Assembly (NCBI GenBank): GCA_017590115.1
Contig: JAGGNK010008448.1
Location: 1,612,001-1,676,000 of the forward strand
From: Montifringilla adamsi
Taxonomy: Eukaryota > Chordata > Aves > Passeriformes > Passeridae
DNA: 64,000 nt
Reading direction: 5' to 3'
A program made the position numbers and the translations under genes. Of the stretch, positions 40,301-51,660 are shown in pieces (the stretch's first letter is position 1; every line of letters begins with the position of its first letter). The notes beneath the pieces are model-generated. The model did no database searches, was not told the origin of the DNA, and saw only the letters and a program-made list of their open reading frames with translations.

Positions 40301-43300
40301 TGTGCAAGTTGCTTAACCTTTCTGTGTTTGCCAAAACAAGAATACTGGGCTTTTGGTGAGGCACTGTGACAGATATCAAAGGATGTCAGAGCAGCTGAAA
40401 ATATAACCAGTATTACTGTTTGAAATCTCTTCTGTGACTCACTGTTTAACGTTGTCACAAACACCAGAGTATGCTGTGAGACAGGAAAAGGGTCCTTGTT
40501 GCTGCTTTTGTGCAAGGAGGAATTCTTCATCTGCAATACATGGCTGCTGAGGGAAGTGGTCATCTTTCTTACAGCAGGGTGTGGACTAGAGGAGTAGTCC
40601 TCAAAGTTTCAAGACAGCAGATAACCAGCAGTGGTTTTCTGTCTCCTTGACTCTCATTGTGTGTCTATATTAGTGATAGCCAATGACAGCAAATAAGTGG
40701 TTAGTATTTGTTTGTTAAACCTCATTTATCTGTCGTCCAAGATTTATGCACATGTATCTGGTGTACAGTGAAGCCTTCCCCCACTCTCCTTTCATGCTAT
40801 GCTATGCTCTTACTGGAACAATTCTGCCTTAATTTTTTTGTGTGTGACACAGTTAAACTGAGAATAAGCTGCATCAATAACAGACAGCAGTTTTTAGATT
40901 GTTAGGCTCCTCTCCTTTTGATTTTTGATGGCTCTCTTTCATGTGAAGGCAATAGATCGAGGCATTTACTTTGAACTTCTTTACACGCCTGCCATCAAAG
41001 ACTCTACTATGAGAAGATACACAATTTCAAATGCCATCAGCCTGATGCAGATCTGCAAAGGAAAGGTAAGCTCTCGAAGTGAAAACAAGGTAATTAAATC
41101 AGTTCAGATTTTTCTGGAGTTGTACAGACTGAGCCATTTTAAACGAGTTGGATGCTGGGACATCTGAAGCTGTGACTGAATCTTGGCCTACTAACACAAG
41201 GACACAGTCATTGTAGCTCCAGATACTTCCAGTGTTGCACTGCTGCATGCTTTCTTCTTGAGCTGTCAAGCTGTTAGATTCTTTTTCCAGAACAGCCCAT
41301 GTGTTGTTATGGTATGCAATTCCCAAAACAAAGGTGGGAGGGGATGGAGAGAGATTAAAGTGCCAGACATATAAGGCTTGCCCTAGAACTGAAATTCATG
41401 TATTTCTTTAAAATCCTCCACTTCATATTTCTCATTGATCAAAAGCTCTTTTGACTGCCTGCTTTGAATATGGGGGCTAAAAAACAATAAGACAAAAACT
41501 AGAAACTTTGTATTGTTAACAAGTAAATTCTCTGTGTCCAAAATAGACCAAACAGCTAGCTGACTGTCAGCCAAGGCTTTGCTGCAGTCAGATGAACTGC
41601 ATTCTTCCATGCTACTGAAACCCAAGGAAGAAGTAACTTTGAGATGCCTGTAACCCATTGCTTTCATAACTTACCTCCTCCCAGGCTACCAGGTTAAGCT
41701 GTTTGTTATGCTGTGTCCTCTCAGGCCATGTTTTTTAATAGGGGGTCACATCAAATTTAACAGAAATTATAGCTCCCCCTTCTGTATTGTAAATGGCCTC
41801 TGCCACATGTAGCTAGTCTAGAGAAGCTGGATTTGGAAAATCTGAAGTGGGATGTAGAGCTTGGAAGGTAAATTAAAAGATCCATCATTACCTCAGTTCT
41901 CCTCAAGCATGGCAACTTTTATAGAACAGCAGGGTGGGTAAAACAGATTCATTTCCTTGGTGCTACAGAGGAGGTAAGTATTTGCACAGCCTCTCCTGAG
42001 AAGCCCAGCTCTGGCAATTAATGACATGAAGTACTGACTTGGACATGACTTCTGTACACACCAGACCACTTGCCTTTGGAATTTCCTTTTTGATATTGCT
42101 CCTCCTTCCTCTGTGCAGTTCAGGATGTGCTTCTCACGTGGTTGTTGAACTGGAGAGCACCAGTTGAGTTGATGTCATGGATAGGGCAAGCGAGATGTTC
42201 AGGCACTCAGTCTGTGCACGGTGCCGTTTCATTCTGCATCTCTCAGTCTAGGGTTTCATCTGTGACTGGAAGGTAAATCAGCTGGAGCTGCACATGACAA
42301 GTTGTTAGGCACTGCAAGAGGACTGCTAGCTTGTCTTTGTTCTTTGCCTCCAGACTCAGTAGGCTGTGGACCAGCAGAGATGATTATTAGCCCTTCCTGA
42401 GAGCTTGCCTCTGTCAGTGAGGTGGAGGCCCTTGTTTAAATGAAAAATGGGATGGCTGGTCCATAGGCTGCTTCTGTTGGCAGCTGGCATGCAACACTCA
42501 TGTTCTGTAATGGGTAGTTGTTGAACCTGTAGTAGCTTTTGGGTACTTTTATTCCTCCTCTCTTATAGCAGGGCAGAGAAACCTTCAGAAATTTACTTGT
42601 GTTCTCAGAGCTGGCACTGAGCAGTGTATTTAAAACATTTCAATGTTTTAAATAAAACATTTAATGCAGGGAATGAAGGAGAAACTCCCCTGCCTTGCCA
42701 GACAGAAGGTGTGTATAGCCTCAGTCCCTCACCTCCCGTGTTTTGGTAACTGAGTTGGAGGCTGCCTGGAGCAGTGTACTGAACAGCTGCTGTCTGCTTT
42801 ACCTGGGGAGATGGTGTTTTGCCTTTTAGCTTTCCCTTTAGCTCTTGCCTTGGATTTGCCTTTGCCTGCTGCTCCTTTACTTGCCAGCAGTGTTTTTCTT
42901 ATCTGCTGTTGTCTCCCTGCTCCATCTTACCCATCCCCTAGTGAAAGTCTTTGAACCAGGCAGAGCATATCTCCAATGCACAGCAGTGATCCACAATCCT
43001 GTGCTGGCTTCAGATGTCTCATACAGCTGCTCTGGGAGCTTCTCTGAGCCTGGGTGACAGGCATTAGTTGCTGCAGTTTGGAGCAGGAAACTTGAATTTT
43101 CTGAGCAAACTCTTGCAGTCAGCACCACTTAGGCTCAAAAGCACCTTTGGGATCCATAGTGCAGTGGGTTTAACGGTGAACTATTCAGAAAAAAAGTGTC
43201 CTGGGCTCCATCAGGATATGTGCTGTTAAGTCACTTTGATGTATATATTGCTTCTGCTTCTGGCTTTCCTAATAGTGAGGCAGAGTCACCTCTCCCATCC

Positions 43301-46300
43301 TCTTCTCCTCAGCACATGAGGAAACCTTGGGCACACCGTGAACGTGCAGTCAGTTTTACATAGGTCTTTCAGCTGTTGAGTTCTAGCTGCACACAGGGCA
43401 TTTTCTTCCAGTGCCTGCCCAGCTCTTTGTGCTGGGGAGGTGGCAGGGGAAGCAAAGCAGTGTGGGGAAGGTGTCTAAAGCCTCACCCTGAAACCAGAGA
43501 TGGGTGATGTGTTGGTGGTGCTGATGTCAGAGAGGGAAAGTCTGTCTCTGCCTCAGCACAGTTCTAATTCTCACCCACTCAAGCAGGAATTCCCAAAGCC
43601 TTTTATTCAGTATAATAAAAGGTGCAAGGAGATTTTGCTGTGGCAGAGTTACCACCTGAGCTAAACAGGCTCCCCCTAGGTAAGCATCCTTGGAGTTTAG
43701 CATCAGAAGAGCTCTGGCAGCTGAGCTATGAGATCTTCCAATCCCAGTGTAGTCACATACCTGTTCTGCAGAAACCTTTTGGGAGAGAAGGGAGAAGGAT
43801 TTCTCTGCCTGGTGATTTTCGTAGGGGTGCCAGTGTTGAGGGAAATGAGTGTGTGGCACAAAGTGGCTGCCACTGCCTAAGTGTAGATACATTTCCTGAA
43901 TCAGTGTGGGGATGGTCAAGGCTGACATGACTGCTTACCATTGAGTGGTACTGCATCGGTGTAGGCTGAAAATCTGGGAGCGCCGAACTGTCTCAAGGCA
44001 CTATCTGTAGGCTGCTTCTGGGGATCCTGCACTCCTAAATCCATTTCTGTTACAGCTCAGGGTGAGTTGTTGTTTATGTGGGTCCTTTTTCAGCTGTTGT
44101 AAATAAAGGGAACAGTTCTTAACACAGTGCCTGCTGCTCTGCGTTTTTTCTTTATCCTTAAGGGCACTTTGAAGTCCACTGTGAGAGGTAGAGGCTGACA
44201 GGTGATTGCTTAATGCCATCACTCTGGACACTTACACTGCTTAGCCTATCCCTCTAAAATGAGATGTACTTACTAATCTCCTCTCTGGCTGTGAGAGTTT
44301 TGTAATTGCAAGGGAGGGCTTGTGCCTGTGCCCGTGTCTGTGTAGGGGACAGGGCAATAACTAAGTTTATCATGTCCCTAAATTAAGATTCCCACCCTGA
44401 CAGAGTTCATCTGAGGGCATCAGATACTCTGATGTTTAATTGGGCTCTGAGCCTGAACTTAGCTAATCCTCAAAAAGTTTTTGCATCTTGCTGATTTTTT
44501 TTTTTTTCATTTTTTGATGCTGTCTGACAGATGAATGTTTATACTCTTTTGTTTTCCAGAACATTGTTATATCTAGTGCAGCTGAAAGGGTAAGTCCCAG
44601 ATTATTTTTTTAAGTCAGAAAAATTTGAATATTTGTCTGGCTGAAAGTACAGCTTTAATTACACATTAAGCATAAAAATTGTAAGTTAAATATGATTGCC
44701 ATTACCAAAGAATTGTATTTTGGGTTTCAGGACTTTTTTTTTGGTTGGTTTTGTTTTATTGGTTTTTGGGGGATTTTTTTTACTGCTGCTGTGGTATTTT
44801 CCATGACAGTTTTCTCCCAGATGGACACTCTGTTTGCCAAAATAGTGGTATTTGCTTGATTTACTATTATCTTCAGTAGCTTTCTATTATATAGCATTTA
44901 ATCTTGCCTATCTGATAGCCTTGCCCTGCCTGTTCATACTGTCAGCCTGACAGCAAAGGCATTCACATATCCAAACTTCTTTGTTTTGTTTTAGCCTCTA
45001 GAGCTCCGAGGTCCTTATGATGTGGCTAATCTGTATCCTTTCCCAAAGTCAAAGGCAGCAGTTAGTGGTAACATTGGAAAGTTTAAAGTGGTTTTGAAAT
45101 TCTGTTCATCCTTTACAGTCCTTGAACTTTATACAGTGGTACTTGTTGGTGACGCATTCAATGAATCAGGGCTCTGAGTGTGTGTGGAAGGAGCAAGAGA
45201 TCTTGGTCATGGGGTGGCATGAGAAGTCACTGTAACTAATAATGTTTGTGTTCAGCTACAGGAATGTTGTGTTGTGATGTGCATTAATGTTGTGTGGGTG
45301 TAAATGGAGAAATTAATAAAACCCATAAAAATCTAAGGGCACTATGGACAAAATGAGAAATTATTACTTAGTATCTCCAAAGTGTCACATTTTTGGTAGC
45401 AGAAGCTATAAAATTGTTTTTATGTAAAATTAGAAGGTCCTATCTGAGCAGTAGCGCCTTCTGTTCTGGATTTTCCAGTCCTTAGTTATACATGTAATGT
45501 TAAATAACATTGTTGTGTTCTAGAAACAAAGGAGAGTGTCTTTTTCTTCGCTTCTTTTAGGAGTTCAGATGCATTTTTATTATTCTCCCCACCCCTGAAG
45601 CACATATTTGGCCTGTCCCTGGAAGGGAAGGAGCATGCTCTGAGTCATGAGAATCAAGTGGGAGGCTGTGTGGCCTGGAAGGATTTTATGCTCAACGTTT
45701 TTTCTTCCTTCTTAAAATGAGCAGTCAGATTTAAGCCAAATTAACATAGCTAAGGTGGTGTCATCCCTGCTAAAGGTGGCTGGAAATTTCAGCATAATGT
45801 TTTTGTATCAGACAGTGCCCTGTCCCCAAAACTGAAATTTTCTGAGGGGTAATTTTTTTTCTTTATTATGCATATCTAAAATGTTTCTGTGTTGACAGAC
45901 TTTCATTTTCAGAAGTACAGCTTCTTGTCTGGAAAGAAGCAATGTTGCCAGGAGCTTTCCAGGAGGGCTGCTGGGGAACTGCAGCCAGGAGAATTGGGTG
46001 CCTCATTTCTCTGCTTCTGGGTAACCTTATGCAAAATGTCACTTTGAGTTAGAGCTTCGCTAATTCCCAGTTATTTGTAGAGTAAGCAAGGCTGTCGTGC
46101 AGAGAGCCTTCCCTGTTGTGTGTGTTGCTTCCTGTGTGTTTTGATCCTGAGCAGCAGTGACAGAGGTTTGCTGTTTGGCCTGTCAGAAGGTGAAGCAAAG
46201 GCAGCTGTGTCCACCAACTGCAGAGCCACCATGCTGCATGGAGGTGAGCACTTGGGAGCTCCTCTAAGTAACGTGTGTATTTGTTAAACTGAGTTCTTGT

Positions 46301-47695
46301 TGATGCATATTCTCTAAAAGGTCTGAGACCTTACAGAGCAAGTCAGATCAGGGTTTTACTTTTTTGTCCAATACATGAAGAGAAGCTCTTGTGGCGAGGC
46401 TGTTTTATTTTCCCTTGTTGCCATGTTGGCAAATCAGTGGCTGAACTGATGGTGCTGTCTGTGCTGGAGGACTTGTGCAACCACATTAAAGAGTCATAAA
46501 TGGTTTAACCAAAATAGTAACCTGCTGCTGCGCTTCATAGTGAAACTATCGCATTTCAGAAAGGTTTGAATGCTCATCTTGGTGACACTGACAAAAACAT
46601 TGGGGACTGATGTCAAAAAATGGGTATGCATGTGTTTTGCATTTGCCTGTTTGCGGCATGTGTGCAGAAGCAACCTTAGTCATGTCCCTTTCTGATGTTT
46701 TAATATGTGGATTATTTCTGACTCACTCTTCAGAGTGGATCATTTCAAACTCATGGCAAAATCAACAGGTTCTCCTCCAGCCTGCTGCTCATCTACATAG
46801 AAATACAGAGTTTGTCCAATTTATATGGGATTTCTCAAGCCTGTTGTCTATCTTATCTGTGAAATTAAATAGCAAGTGCCATTTCCCTTGTCCCAGAGAG
46901 GATACTAGCCCAGAATAAGTCAATATATTTTGTCAAGGATCTTGCAGAGCCTCTCTGCTAATAAAGTATTTGTAGAGAATCTCTTCTAACTCAAATTTTG
47001 CAGAGAAGCTTCCCACCAGTAATTACAAAATTGGATTGGACTCAGTAGCTTATTTGACCAGTATTTCATGATGAGAGTTTGGTAAATAAAATTCTTGAAT
47101 ACCATAAAATACTTCCTTGGTATGTAGGGGATTGTCTGCCAATACAATTGTGCCCACATAGTCTAAGAATCCTGGGGTATGTGAATGCATTTTTAGTGGT
47201 TTTTTAAGAACAGGATGTTTGACTCAGGAATGCTTTTGACAGTGCTTCAAGAATGTTCTTCTGTGATTATTGAACTGACTAAGCCTGGTTTCCAATGGTT
47301 TTGTGTCTCTGCAGCTCCTCAGCCCCTGCAGACCTTGGTTTTCCTTGGTTTGCTATAATTCTACACCCACCTATTTATTTCCCCCGGTAGTTTCTCCACT
47401 CTGTAATGCAGTGAATCCCAAGCTCCTGCTCTTCCAGGAGCCCTGCTTGTATGTGCTGTCTATCTGGTTGCTCAGCATAGCCAGCTGTGGTTTGGGGCAT
47501 GGACACCTGAACTGAGTATGCCTTAAATGCACTTTATTTCAGTATTTGAGGTACTGGTACTGCAGCTTCTGCTTGTGTATTCCAGAAACTCGAAAGAGTG
47601 CCTGTGGCGTCGTGTACACGGTGAAGAAGCCTCGCAAAGTTGAGGAGGAAGAAGCAGCAGTGCCAGCCTGCAAAAAAGCTAAGACTCAAGCTTGA
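30868..47695 (+). CDS. RPP30: Ribonuclease P/MRP protein subunit p30
   Basis: Nuclear protein subunit shared by RNase P, which removes 5' leaders from pre-tRNA, and RNase MRP, which acts in rRNA processing. The family has a TIM-barrel-like fold and acts by binding the RNA, not as the catalyst. Eleven coding exons join in frame to 268 residues, the same length as the human protein. Conserved stretches include VIDFKEKKQ, LTRLTLVVSDPSHCN, DVDLVC, VTEKLPFYF, AIKDSTMRRYTIS, LMQICKGKN, SSAAER, RGPYDVANLGLLFGLS and AVSTNCRA. The tail is Lys-rich and ends CKKAKTQA, a probable nuclear localisation signal. The ATG at 30868 has a strong context (A at -3, G at +4) and its first residues match the human N-terminus. 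All junctions are GT-AG, and intron 9 looks U12-type. RPP30 is divergent from HTR7 and convergent with ANKRD1. Confidence 0.97.
31921..31976 (+). CDS. RPP30: RPP30 coding exon 2
   Basis: Follows the acceptor TTTTTCAG and encodes GYSAVALNHVIDFKEKKQ. The donor is CAG|GTAATT. Confidence 0.95.
32295..32351 (+). CDS. RPP30: RPP30 coding exon 3
   Basis: Encodes EITKPVSPSELFPSLPIVQ (19 codons). Acceptor TTTCAAG, donor CAA|GTATGT. The flanking introns happen to stay open in the same frame, which creates a spurious 162-codon ORF. Confidence 0.95.
33056..33130 (+). CDS. RPP30: RPP30 coding exon 4
   Basis: Acceptor TTCTGTAG, donor TTG|GTAAGT. Its 25 codons include ILTR-like VLTRLTLVVSDPSHCN, one of the most conserved parts of the family. 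Confidence 0.95.
33666..33737 (+). CDS. RPP30: RPP30 coding exon 5
   Basis: Acceptor TTTTCTAG, donor CAT|GTAAGT. Encodes 24 codons including RLYDIIAVFPKTEKLFH, close to human RLYDVVAVFPKTEKLFH. Confidence 0.96.
33738..38747 (+). other. RPP30: RPP30 intron 5 (5.0 kb)
   Basis: The largest intron of the gene. It contains the solo LTR at about 34987-35372 and otherwise ordinary non-coding DNA. Several 60-150 codon open frames lie within it, but none has recognisable similarity. Confidence 0.85.
34987..35372 (-). mobile_element. Solo LTR of a passerine endogenous retrovirus
   Basis: Read on the minus strand, this stretch begins TGTGGCATTTAT and runs through motifs I recognise from an abundant songbird LTR family: GAGAAGCCTCAG, TTGGCCAAT, an AATAAA inside AATAATAAATTAGCC, and ACATGGAGTCAGATTCAT. 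It ends near CCCTGCA. No internal retroviral genes flank it, so it is a solo LTR left by recombination or a truncated copy. The ends are approximate and I see no clear target-site duplication. It lies antisense to RPP30. The family assignment is from memory. Confidence 0.75.
38748..38837 (+). CDS. RPP30: RPP30 coding exon 6
   Basis: Acceptor GCTGTAG, donor ATG|GTAAAT. Its 30 codons cover LDVDLVCINVTEKLPFYFRR. The last residue before the junction is Met, where human has Val. Confidence 0.96.
40949..41065 (+). CDS. RPP30: RPP30 coding exon 7
   Basis: Acceptor TGTGAAG, donor AAG|GTAAGC. Its 39 codons begin AIDRGIYFELLYTPAIKDST and end LMQICKGK. The polypyrimidine tract is interrupted close to the acceptor, but the frame and similarity support this junction. 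Confidence 0.95.
42628..42653. repeat. Perfect 12-bp inverted repeat, 2-nt centre
   Basis: ATTTAAAACATT (42628-42639) and AATGTTTTAAAT (42642-42653) are exact reverse complements around TC. This AT-rich near-palindrome in RPP30 intron 7 could extrude as a cruciform. No function is known. Confidence 0.9.
44560..44589 (+). CDS. RPP30: RPP30 coding exon 8 (30-nt microexon)
   Basis: Encodes NIVISSAAER, matching human NVIISSAAER. Acceptor TTTTCCAG, donor AGG|GTAAGT. At 30 nt it is too short for ORF-based gene finding, but the frame and similarity make it clear. Confidence 0.94.
44995..45032 (+). CDS. RPP30: RPP30 coding exon 9
   Basis: Encodes PLELRGPYDVAN plus two bases of a Leu codon. The acceptor is GTTTTAG. 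The donor is CT|GTATCCTTTCCC, which matches the U12-type consensus, unlike the other donors in the gene. Confidence 0.94.
45033..46163 (+). other. RPP30: Probable U12-type (minor spliceosome) intron 9 of RPP30
   Basis: The intron starts GTATCCTTTCCC, a full match to the U12 5' splice-site consensus RTATCCTTT. Its 3' end (GATCCTGAGCAGCAGTGACAG) lacks a polypyrimidine tract, as expected for this class. A branch-site candidate is present but imperfect, either TCCTGAGC or TTTTGAT. The acceptor at 46162-46163 is fixed by the frame: it restores ANLGLLFGL. Minor-spliceosome use is inferred. Confidence 0.75.
46164..46243 (+). CDS. RPP30: RPP30 coding exon 10
   Basis: Begins at AGGTTTGCTG after GTGACAG and completes the Leu codon from exon 9. 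Encodes GLLFGLSEGEAKAAVSTNCR and the following TMLHG. The donor is GGAG|GTGAGC. Confidence 0.93.
47586..47695 (+). CDS. RPP30: RPP30 coding exon 11 (terminal)
   Basis: The acceptor is GTATTCCAG. The exon reads ETRKSACGVVYTVKKPRK, then a Glu-rich stretch and CKKAKTQA, with TGA at 47693-47695. The acidic and lysine-rich tail aligns loosely with the human one, as expected for a variable C-terminus. Confidence 0.95.
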
Positions 47696-48016
47696 GGACT
47701 GAACAAGTTGTCGACAGAAGCCTCCATCTCTTCTTTACCCAGGGTTGAGTCTTCCTCCAACCTCCAGCCAACTTAATTTTTCACTTACTACCTTGCTTAG
47801 CCTGCAGAAGAATTACTCTTCCAGCATTCAAGTGAGGAAAACTGTGTGAATGAGACTGTGAATAGTATTCACCACATCTGAAAGGTCATGCTGGGCTTCT
47901 GGCCAAGGGCAGGAGACTGATTCTTCACCCTCCCTTAGGTGTCCTCGAGTTAATGCAAACTCAACAGAACATTTCTAATGTGGAAATTTTCACTTGTACA
48001 CGTGCATTCCTTTTTT

Positions 48017-48022
48017 ATTAAA
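48017..48022 (+). terminator. RPP30: RPP30 polyadenylation signal (ATTAAA)
   Basis: An ATTAAA hexamer lies 322 bases after the stop codon, in T-rich sequence. It is the first good poly(A) signal in the 3' flank and would give a 3' UTR of about 340 bases. Use of this site is inferred. Confidence 0.55.
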
Positions 48023-48039
48023 AACATATCTAAGAACAC

Positions 48040-49915
48040 ATGCCTTGATAGTCTAGCTCTTCTGGTTTCCCAGGTTTTAAACATATCTCTGTACAACTGC
48101 AAGCCAGTAGATGAAGTTTACTTTCAAGTGGCCTGTGAAGAAGAATAATAATACATTTTTTTTAAATTGCTTTCTATTCAGTTTTTCGATCAGTGGGTAT
48201 AATGAAGATCCCAGGATTTGTCAGTTCCTAAGAGGTATCTTGGATTTGGTTACAGTAGGAGTAACTGACCTGACTTGGCAGATGCATATCCCAAAGGCCA
48301 TCTGTGTCCTCAGAACTTAAAATCAAACAGTACCATTAGTTGTTTGCCAGAGGTGGGAAGGAAGAGCCTGAGGTTACACAGAACGAGTGCTCAGCAGGGG
48401 ACGTTGCAGTGTAGGAGCTGTCTCACCTAGGCCTGAGCAGCCTCCACCTCACATCACCATTTCCTTCTTTACTTCCTGCTCTGGAACTGTTATCTATGCA
48501 CGTGGTCATTTTGCTGCCTCTTGCATTTCTGTTTTCCTTCCTTTTAATGTCTCAGTAAACCTGATCTGGCTGCCAAAAAACCAATCAAACAGATATAACC
48601 AGCAGAGCATTTTCAGAGCTCTTCCAAATGTTGACTGAAGGTTATTCCTTTCATTAAATGAATATAAAAATCACATACACTACTGTACTGAGATACTGTT
48701 GAGCCATTTTTACTGTGATTGTTCTCTACTGGTACCTAACAGCAAGTTGAAAAGTGGAAATTGTAACATGTAAAACACTGCAGAAATCTGATAGTGGGTC
48801 ATTTCTTGGTAACTGGACTGAGCAGAATACATGAAGTTTTCATAGATTTAACAGTTCTGTATAATGCTGGTCTAAGTCACAACAGCTTTTGCTTCATTCA
48901 ACAAATATGAAATATGTTTCCTGTATGTTATTACTTGTTGACTTTGTGACTTGAGTCCATTTTATTATAGGTATTGGGAAATTTTTATATATGTATGTGT
49001 ATATATATATATATGCATAAAGTAGTTTGTCATTTATGGACTTACATCTAAAAGGGTGCTCTAACCAGAGAAGAAGCAAAATGTGTTTGGTGCAGTTTTC
49101 TAAATGACACGTTAATCCTGCCTTGGCCAGAGAATGACCTACCTTGGGCTTGATATAAGTTCCTTGGTAAATAACATGTGAAAGGAGGCTTTGAATGCTT
49201 GAGATCCTTCTTGCTACTTGTTTGACTTTTAAAATTTAACTCTTCATCATTGCCCTTTATTAGATACATGCTTCAGGAGCTGATTGAAAAGTTTCTTCTC
49301 CCCCCAGTTTCCTGAAGCACATTGGTGTGGCTACTTGGGTGCCTGAATGATTGAACTGCTGCTGTTTAGGTGATGAACAGACTGAGTTAGCCAGCACTGA
49401 TGTCATTTCTGTTCCTGCCAGGCTTGCTGCCAGTGTCCAGATAATTGGGCAGGAACAAGCAGGGAGGTCATGGCTTGTCAGCGAAGGGCAGCAGGTGGAG
49501 GTGAGCTGTAGTTTCTGTGGAGAAGGATGTGTGCACAAATCAGGCCTGTGGCTGGCAAGGTGGCACTCGTGAGTTATGGTCCCTTGGGTGAGAAAAGTGT
49601 CATCTCTCTGAAGCTGTTGGCCTCAGCCTTACTCTAGGAGAGCTGCCTGCAGACACAATAGGTAGTTCTTCTGCTTGCTCTTCTGTGTTTTGTGCAAATT
49701 CACTCCAAAACTGGCATTCCAGGAAAAGCTATTCATTGCTGCCTACTTCCAACTCCACCTCAGGATAGTGCCCAGGACATTGCTTTGGCTAGACACTAAA
49801 GCCAGCTGGCACAGGTTGGTGAAGCAGTGTGAGAGCCCATGGCATATTTGTCTGTCAGGCCACCCAATGAATAATCAGGAATTTAACTGAATGCAGCATC
49901 TAAATACCCCTCAAC
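48040..49915. other. Intergenic DNA after RPP30
   Basis: Non-coding DNA between the RPP30 3' end and the CR1 element. A TA/TG-rich microsatellite lies near 48987-49016. Scattered short open frames show no recognisable similarity. Confidence 0.75.
48987..49016. repeat. AT/GT microsatellite
   Basis: Alternating TATATATG and TATATA units in AT-rich intergenic DNA. Confidence 0.85.
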
Positions 49916-49919
49916 TCTC

Positions 49920-50430
49920 CCATCTGGAGTGCTGTGTCCAGCTGTGGAGTCCTCAGCACAGGAAGAACACGAAGCTGTTGGAGTGTGTCCAGAGAGGGCC
50001 ACAAAGCTGGGAAGAAGGGTGAAGGGCTTCTGTGTGGAAGTGCTGAGAGAGCTGGGGTTGTTCAGCCTGGAGAACAGAAGGCTCCAGCATCACCTTATTG
50101 GGGTTAAAGGGGACTTACAAGAAAGATTACTCCAGAATATTCATCACAGCCTGTTGTGATAGGACAAAAGATAATGGGTTTAAACTAAAAAAGGATGGAT
50201 TTAGTTCAGATACAAGAAAGAAGTCTTTTACAATGAGGGTGGTGAAACACCAGCACAGGTTGCCCAGAGAGGTGGTAAATATCCTGTCCCTGGAAACATT
50301 CAAGGCCAGGTGGGACAGGGCTCTGAGCAGCCTGATCGTGTTGAAAAGGTCCATGCTCATTGCAGAGGGGTTGGAATAGATGAGCTTTAAAGGTCTCTTC
50401 CAGCCCAAACTGTTCTGTGATTCTATGAAA
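49920..50430 (+). mobile_element. CR1 LINE, 5'-truncated 3' end
   Basis: Matches the conserved 3' end of chicken repeat 1, in order: GTGTCCAGAGAGGGCCAC, GAGAGAGCTGGGGTTGTTCA, GCCTGGAGAACAGAAGGCTC, AACATTCAAGGCCAGGTGGG and the terminal TGTGATTCTATGA. CR1 ends in ATTCTATG-type units and is usually 5'-truncated, as here. The copy is diverged and holds no intact reverse transcriptase. The open frames across it are fragments of this element. Confidence 0.93.
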
Positions 50431-50880
50431 GGGACATCATGCTCTGGCTGGCAGCCTTGATGGTTGTCCTGCTTCTGCTAAAGCAAAGGGAGAAGTGTCT
50501 GCCTTTCCTAACAGGACTTGGCATCTCTCTTGGCTTGGATAACTGGAGCTGTCTCATGCTCCACATAGTAGTGACTAAGAGATGATATTTTTTAAATCAA
50601 ACTCAGTAATGGAACTGTAACTTTGTTTTACTAGCTAGTTGAAATACTGTCTTTCTGCTTTCACATGTGCCTCCAATTAACAAAATAAGTGAGATGGGGT
50701 TTATCTAACAGTGGCAGGGAGGTAGCGCAAGGGATGGCTGCTCTTGGCAGCTGAGACTTCTAAGTTTTAAGAATTTTGCAGCAGACACAATGTGAACTTC
50801 CTTTAAAGAGAGACAAAATTACCCCATGCATGCTCACCACTCCATCATCCACTCCAGCAAGTAAAAAGAACCACTCAGTT
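50430..50880. other. Short gap before the ANKRD1 3' end
   Basis: Unique-looking AT-rich DNA between the CR1 3' end and the probable ANKRD1 poly(A) site. I see nothing else in it. Confidence 0.7.
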
Positions 50881-50882
50881 AA

Positions 50883-50888
50883 TTTAAT
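50883..50888 (-). terminator. ANKRD1: ANKRD1 polyadenylation signal (ATTAAA)
   Basis: TTTAAT on the plus strand is ATTAAA on the minus strand, about 775 bases beyond the stop codon. I found no AATAAA on the minus strand between the stop and this site. The resulting 3' UTR length is plausible for ANKRD1. Use is inferred. Confidence 0.5.
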
Positions 50889-51421
50889 CTGAAATGGATC
50901 AGTTCAAAATGTACAGAAAAAGCAGTACAAATTTACAAATATACATCATCTGATTTTGCATTCTTCTATCATCATACTTTGTAGTAGTCTAGTTTTTAAA
51001 AAATTCACTTCCCTGATACAGTCTCCTCTCACCTTCACAACATTACATCTGAATCCTTCAGTCCGAAGGGGTACATGGTGATTGGAGCTCTGTCCTCGAG
51101 CTCGTTATCAACCATGATTGCCAAACCCTGTGTAAACACCATTACTCAACTGCTTCATTAAATCCACTTGGCACCTCAGTATACCTCCTTCCAGTGCTCT
51201 TCCACATACCACCACTCAATTCACAGGTTATTTTTGCAGTGAGACAAGGCAACAGTTGCAAGTATTTGCTATTTAGAGCTATTGGAAGGCTTGAGAAAAG
51301 TTGCTACTATAGCTGAAAATTCTGCCATTTAAGACCGAAGGATTTATGTTGCTGGCAAAAATTGTGTTTAGACCAATTGCACCTATAAAAAAAGCTTAAA
51401 TAATGAACATAATTAAAAATT

Positions 51422-51461
51422 ACTTTTAAATAAATAAATAATAAATATAAATAAATAAAGC
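51422..51461. repeat. (AAAT)n low-complexity repeat
   Basis: Repeated AAAT and AATAAAT units within the presumed ANKRD1 3' UTR. On the transcribed minus strand this is a run of ATTT, which includes AUUUA-type units of the kind found in unstable mRNAs. Confidence 0.85.
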
Positions 51462-51660
51462 CATTTTAGAGCTAGTGGAATTTCAACACTCAACCTGTCT
51501 TTTACAATAATTTCTTTGCAGGTTTCTTGCAGTTTTCAGTGAAGGCACCTTAAATAATCCAGTGCCATAAATATTTTCAATAGATGTTCAAGGACATTTT
51601 CATCCAGGTTTGTGGGAAGCATTTAAAAGCAGCAAAAAGAGCGTGGTCTGGTTTCTCTCT

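Larger units (their letters stand above)
38838..44559 (+). other. RPP30: RPP30 introns 6 and 7
   Basis: Introns 38838-40948 and 41066-44559. They hold no gene or intact transposon that I can support. A perfect AT-rich inverted repeat lies at 42628-42653. Confidence 0.85.
44590..47585 (+). other. RPP30: RPP30 introns 8-10
   Basis: Introns 44590-44994, 45033-46163 (the U12-type candidate) and 46244-47585. There is no other feature in them that I can support. Confidence 0.85.

Noticed and set aside
49929..50408. Several 75-95 codon open frames
   Set aside because: They fall within the CR1 LINE 3' end and are repeat-derived.
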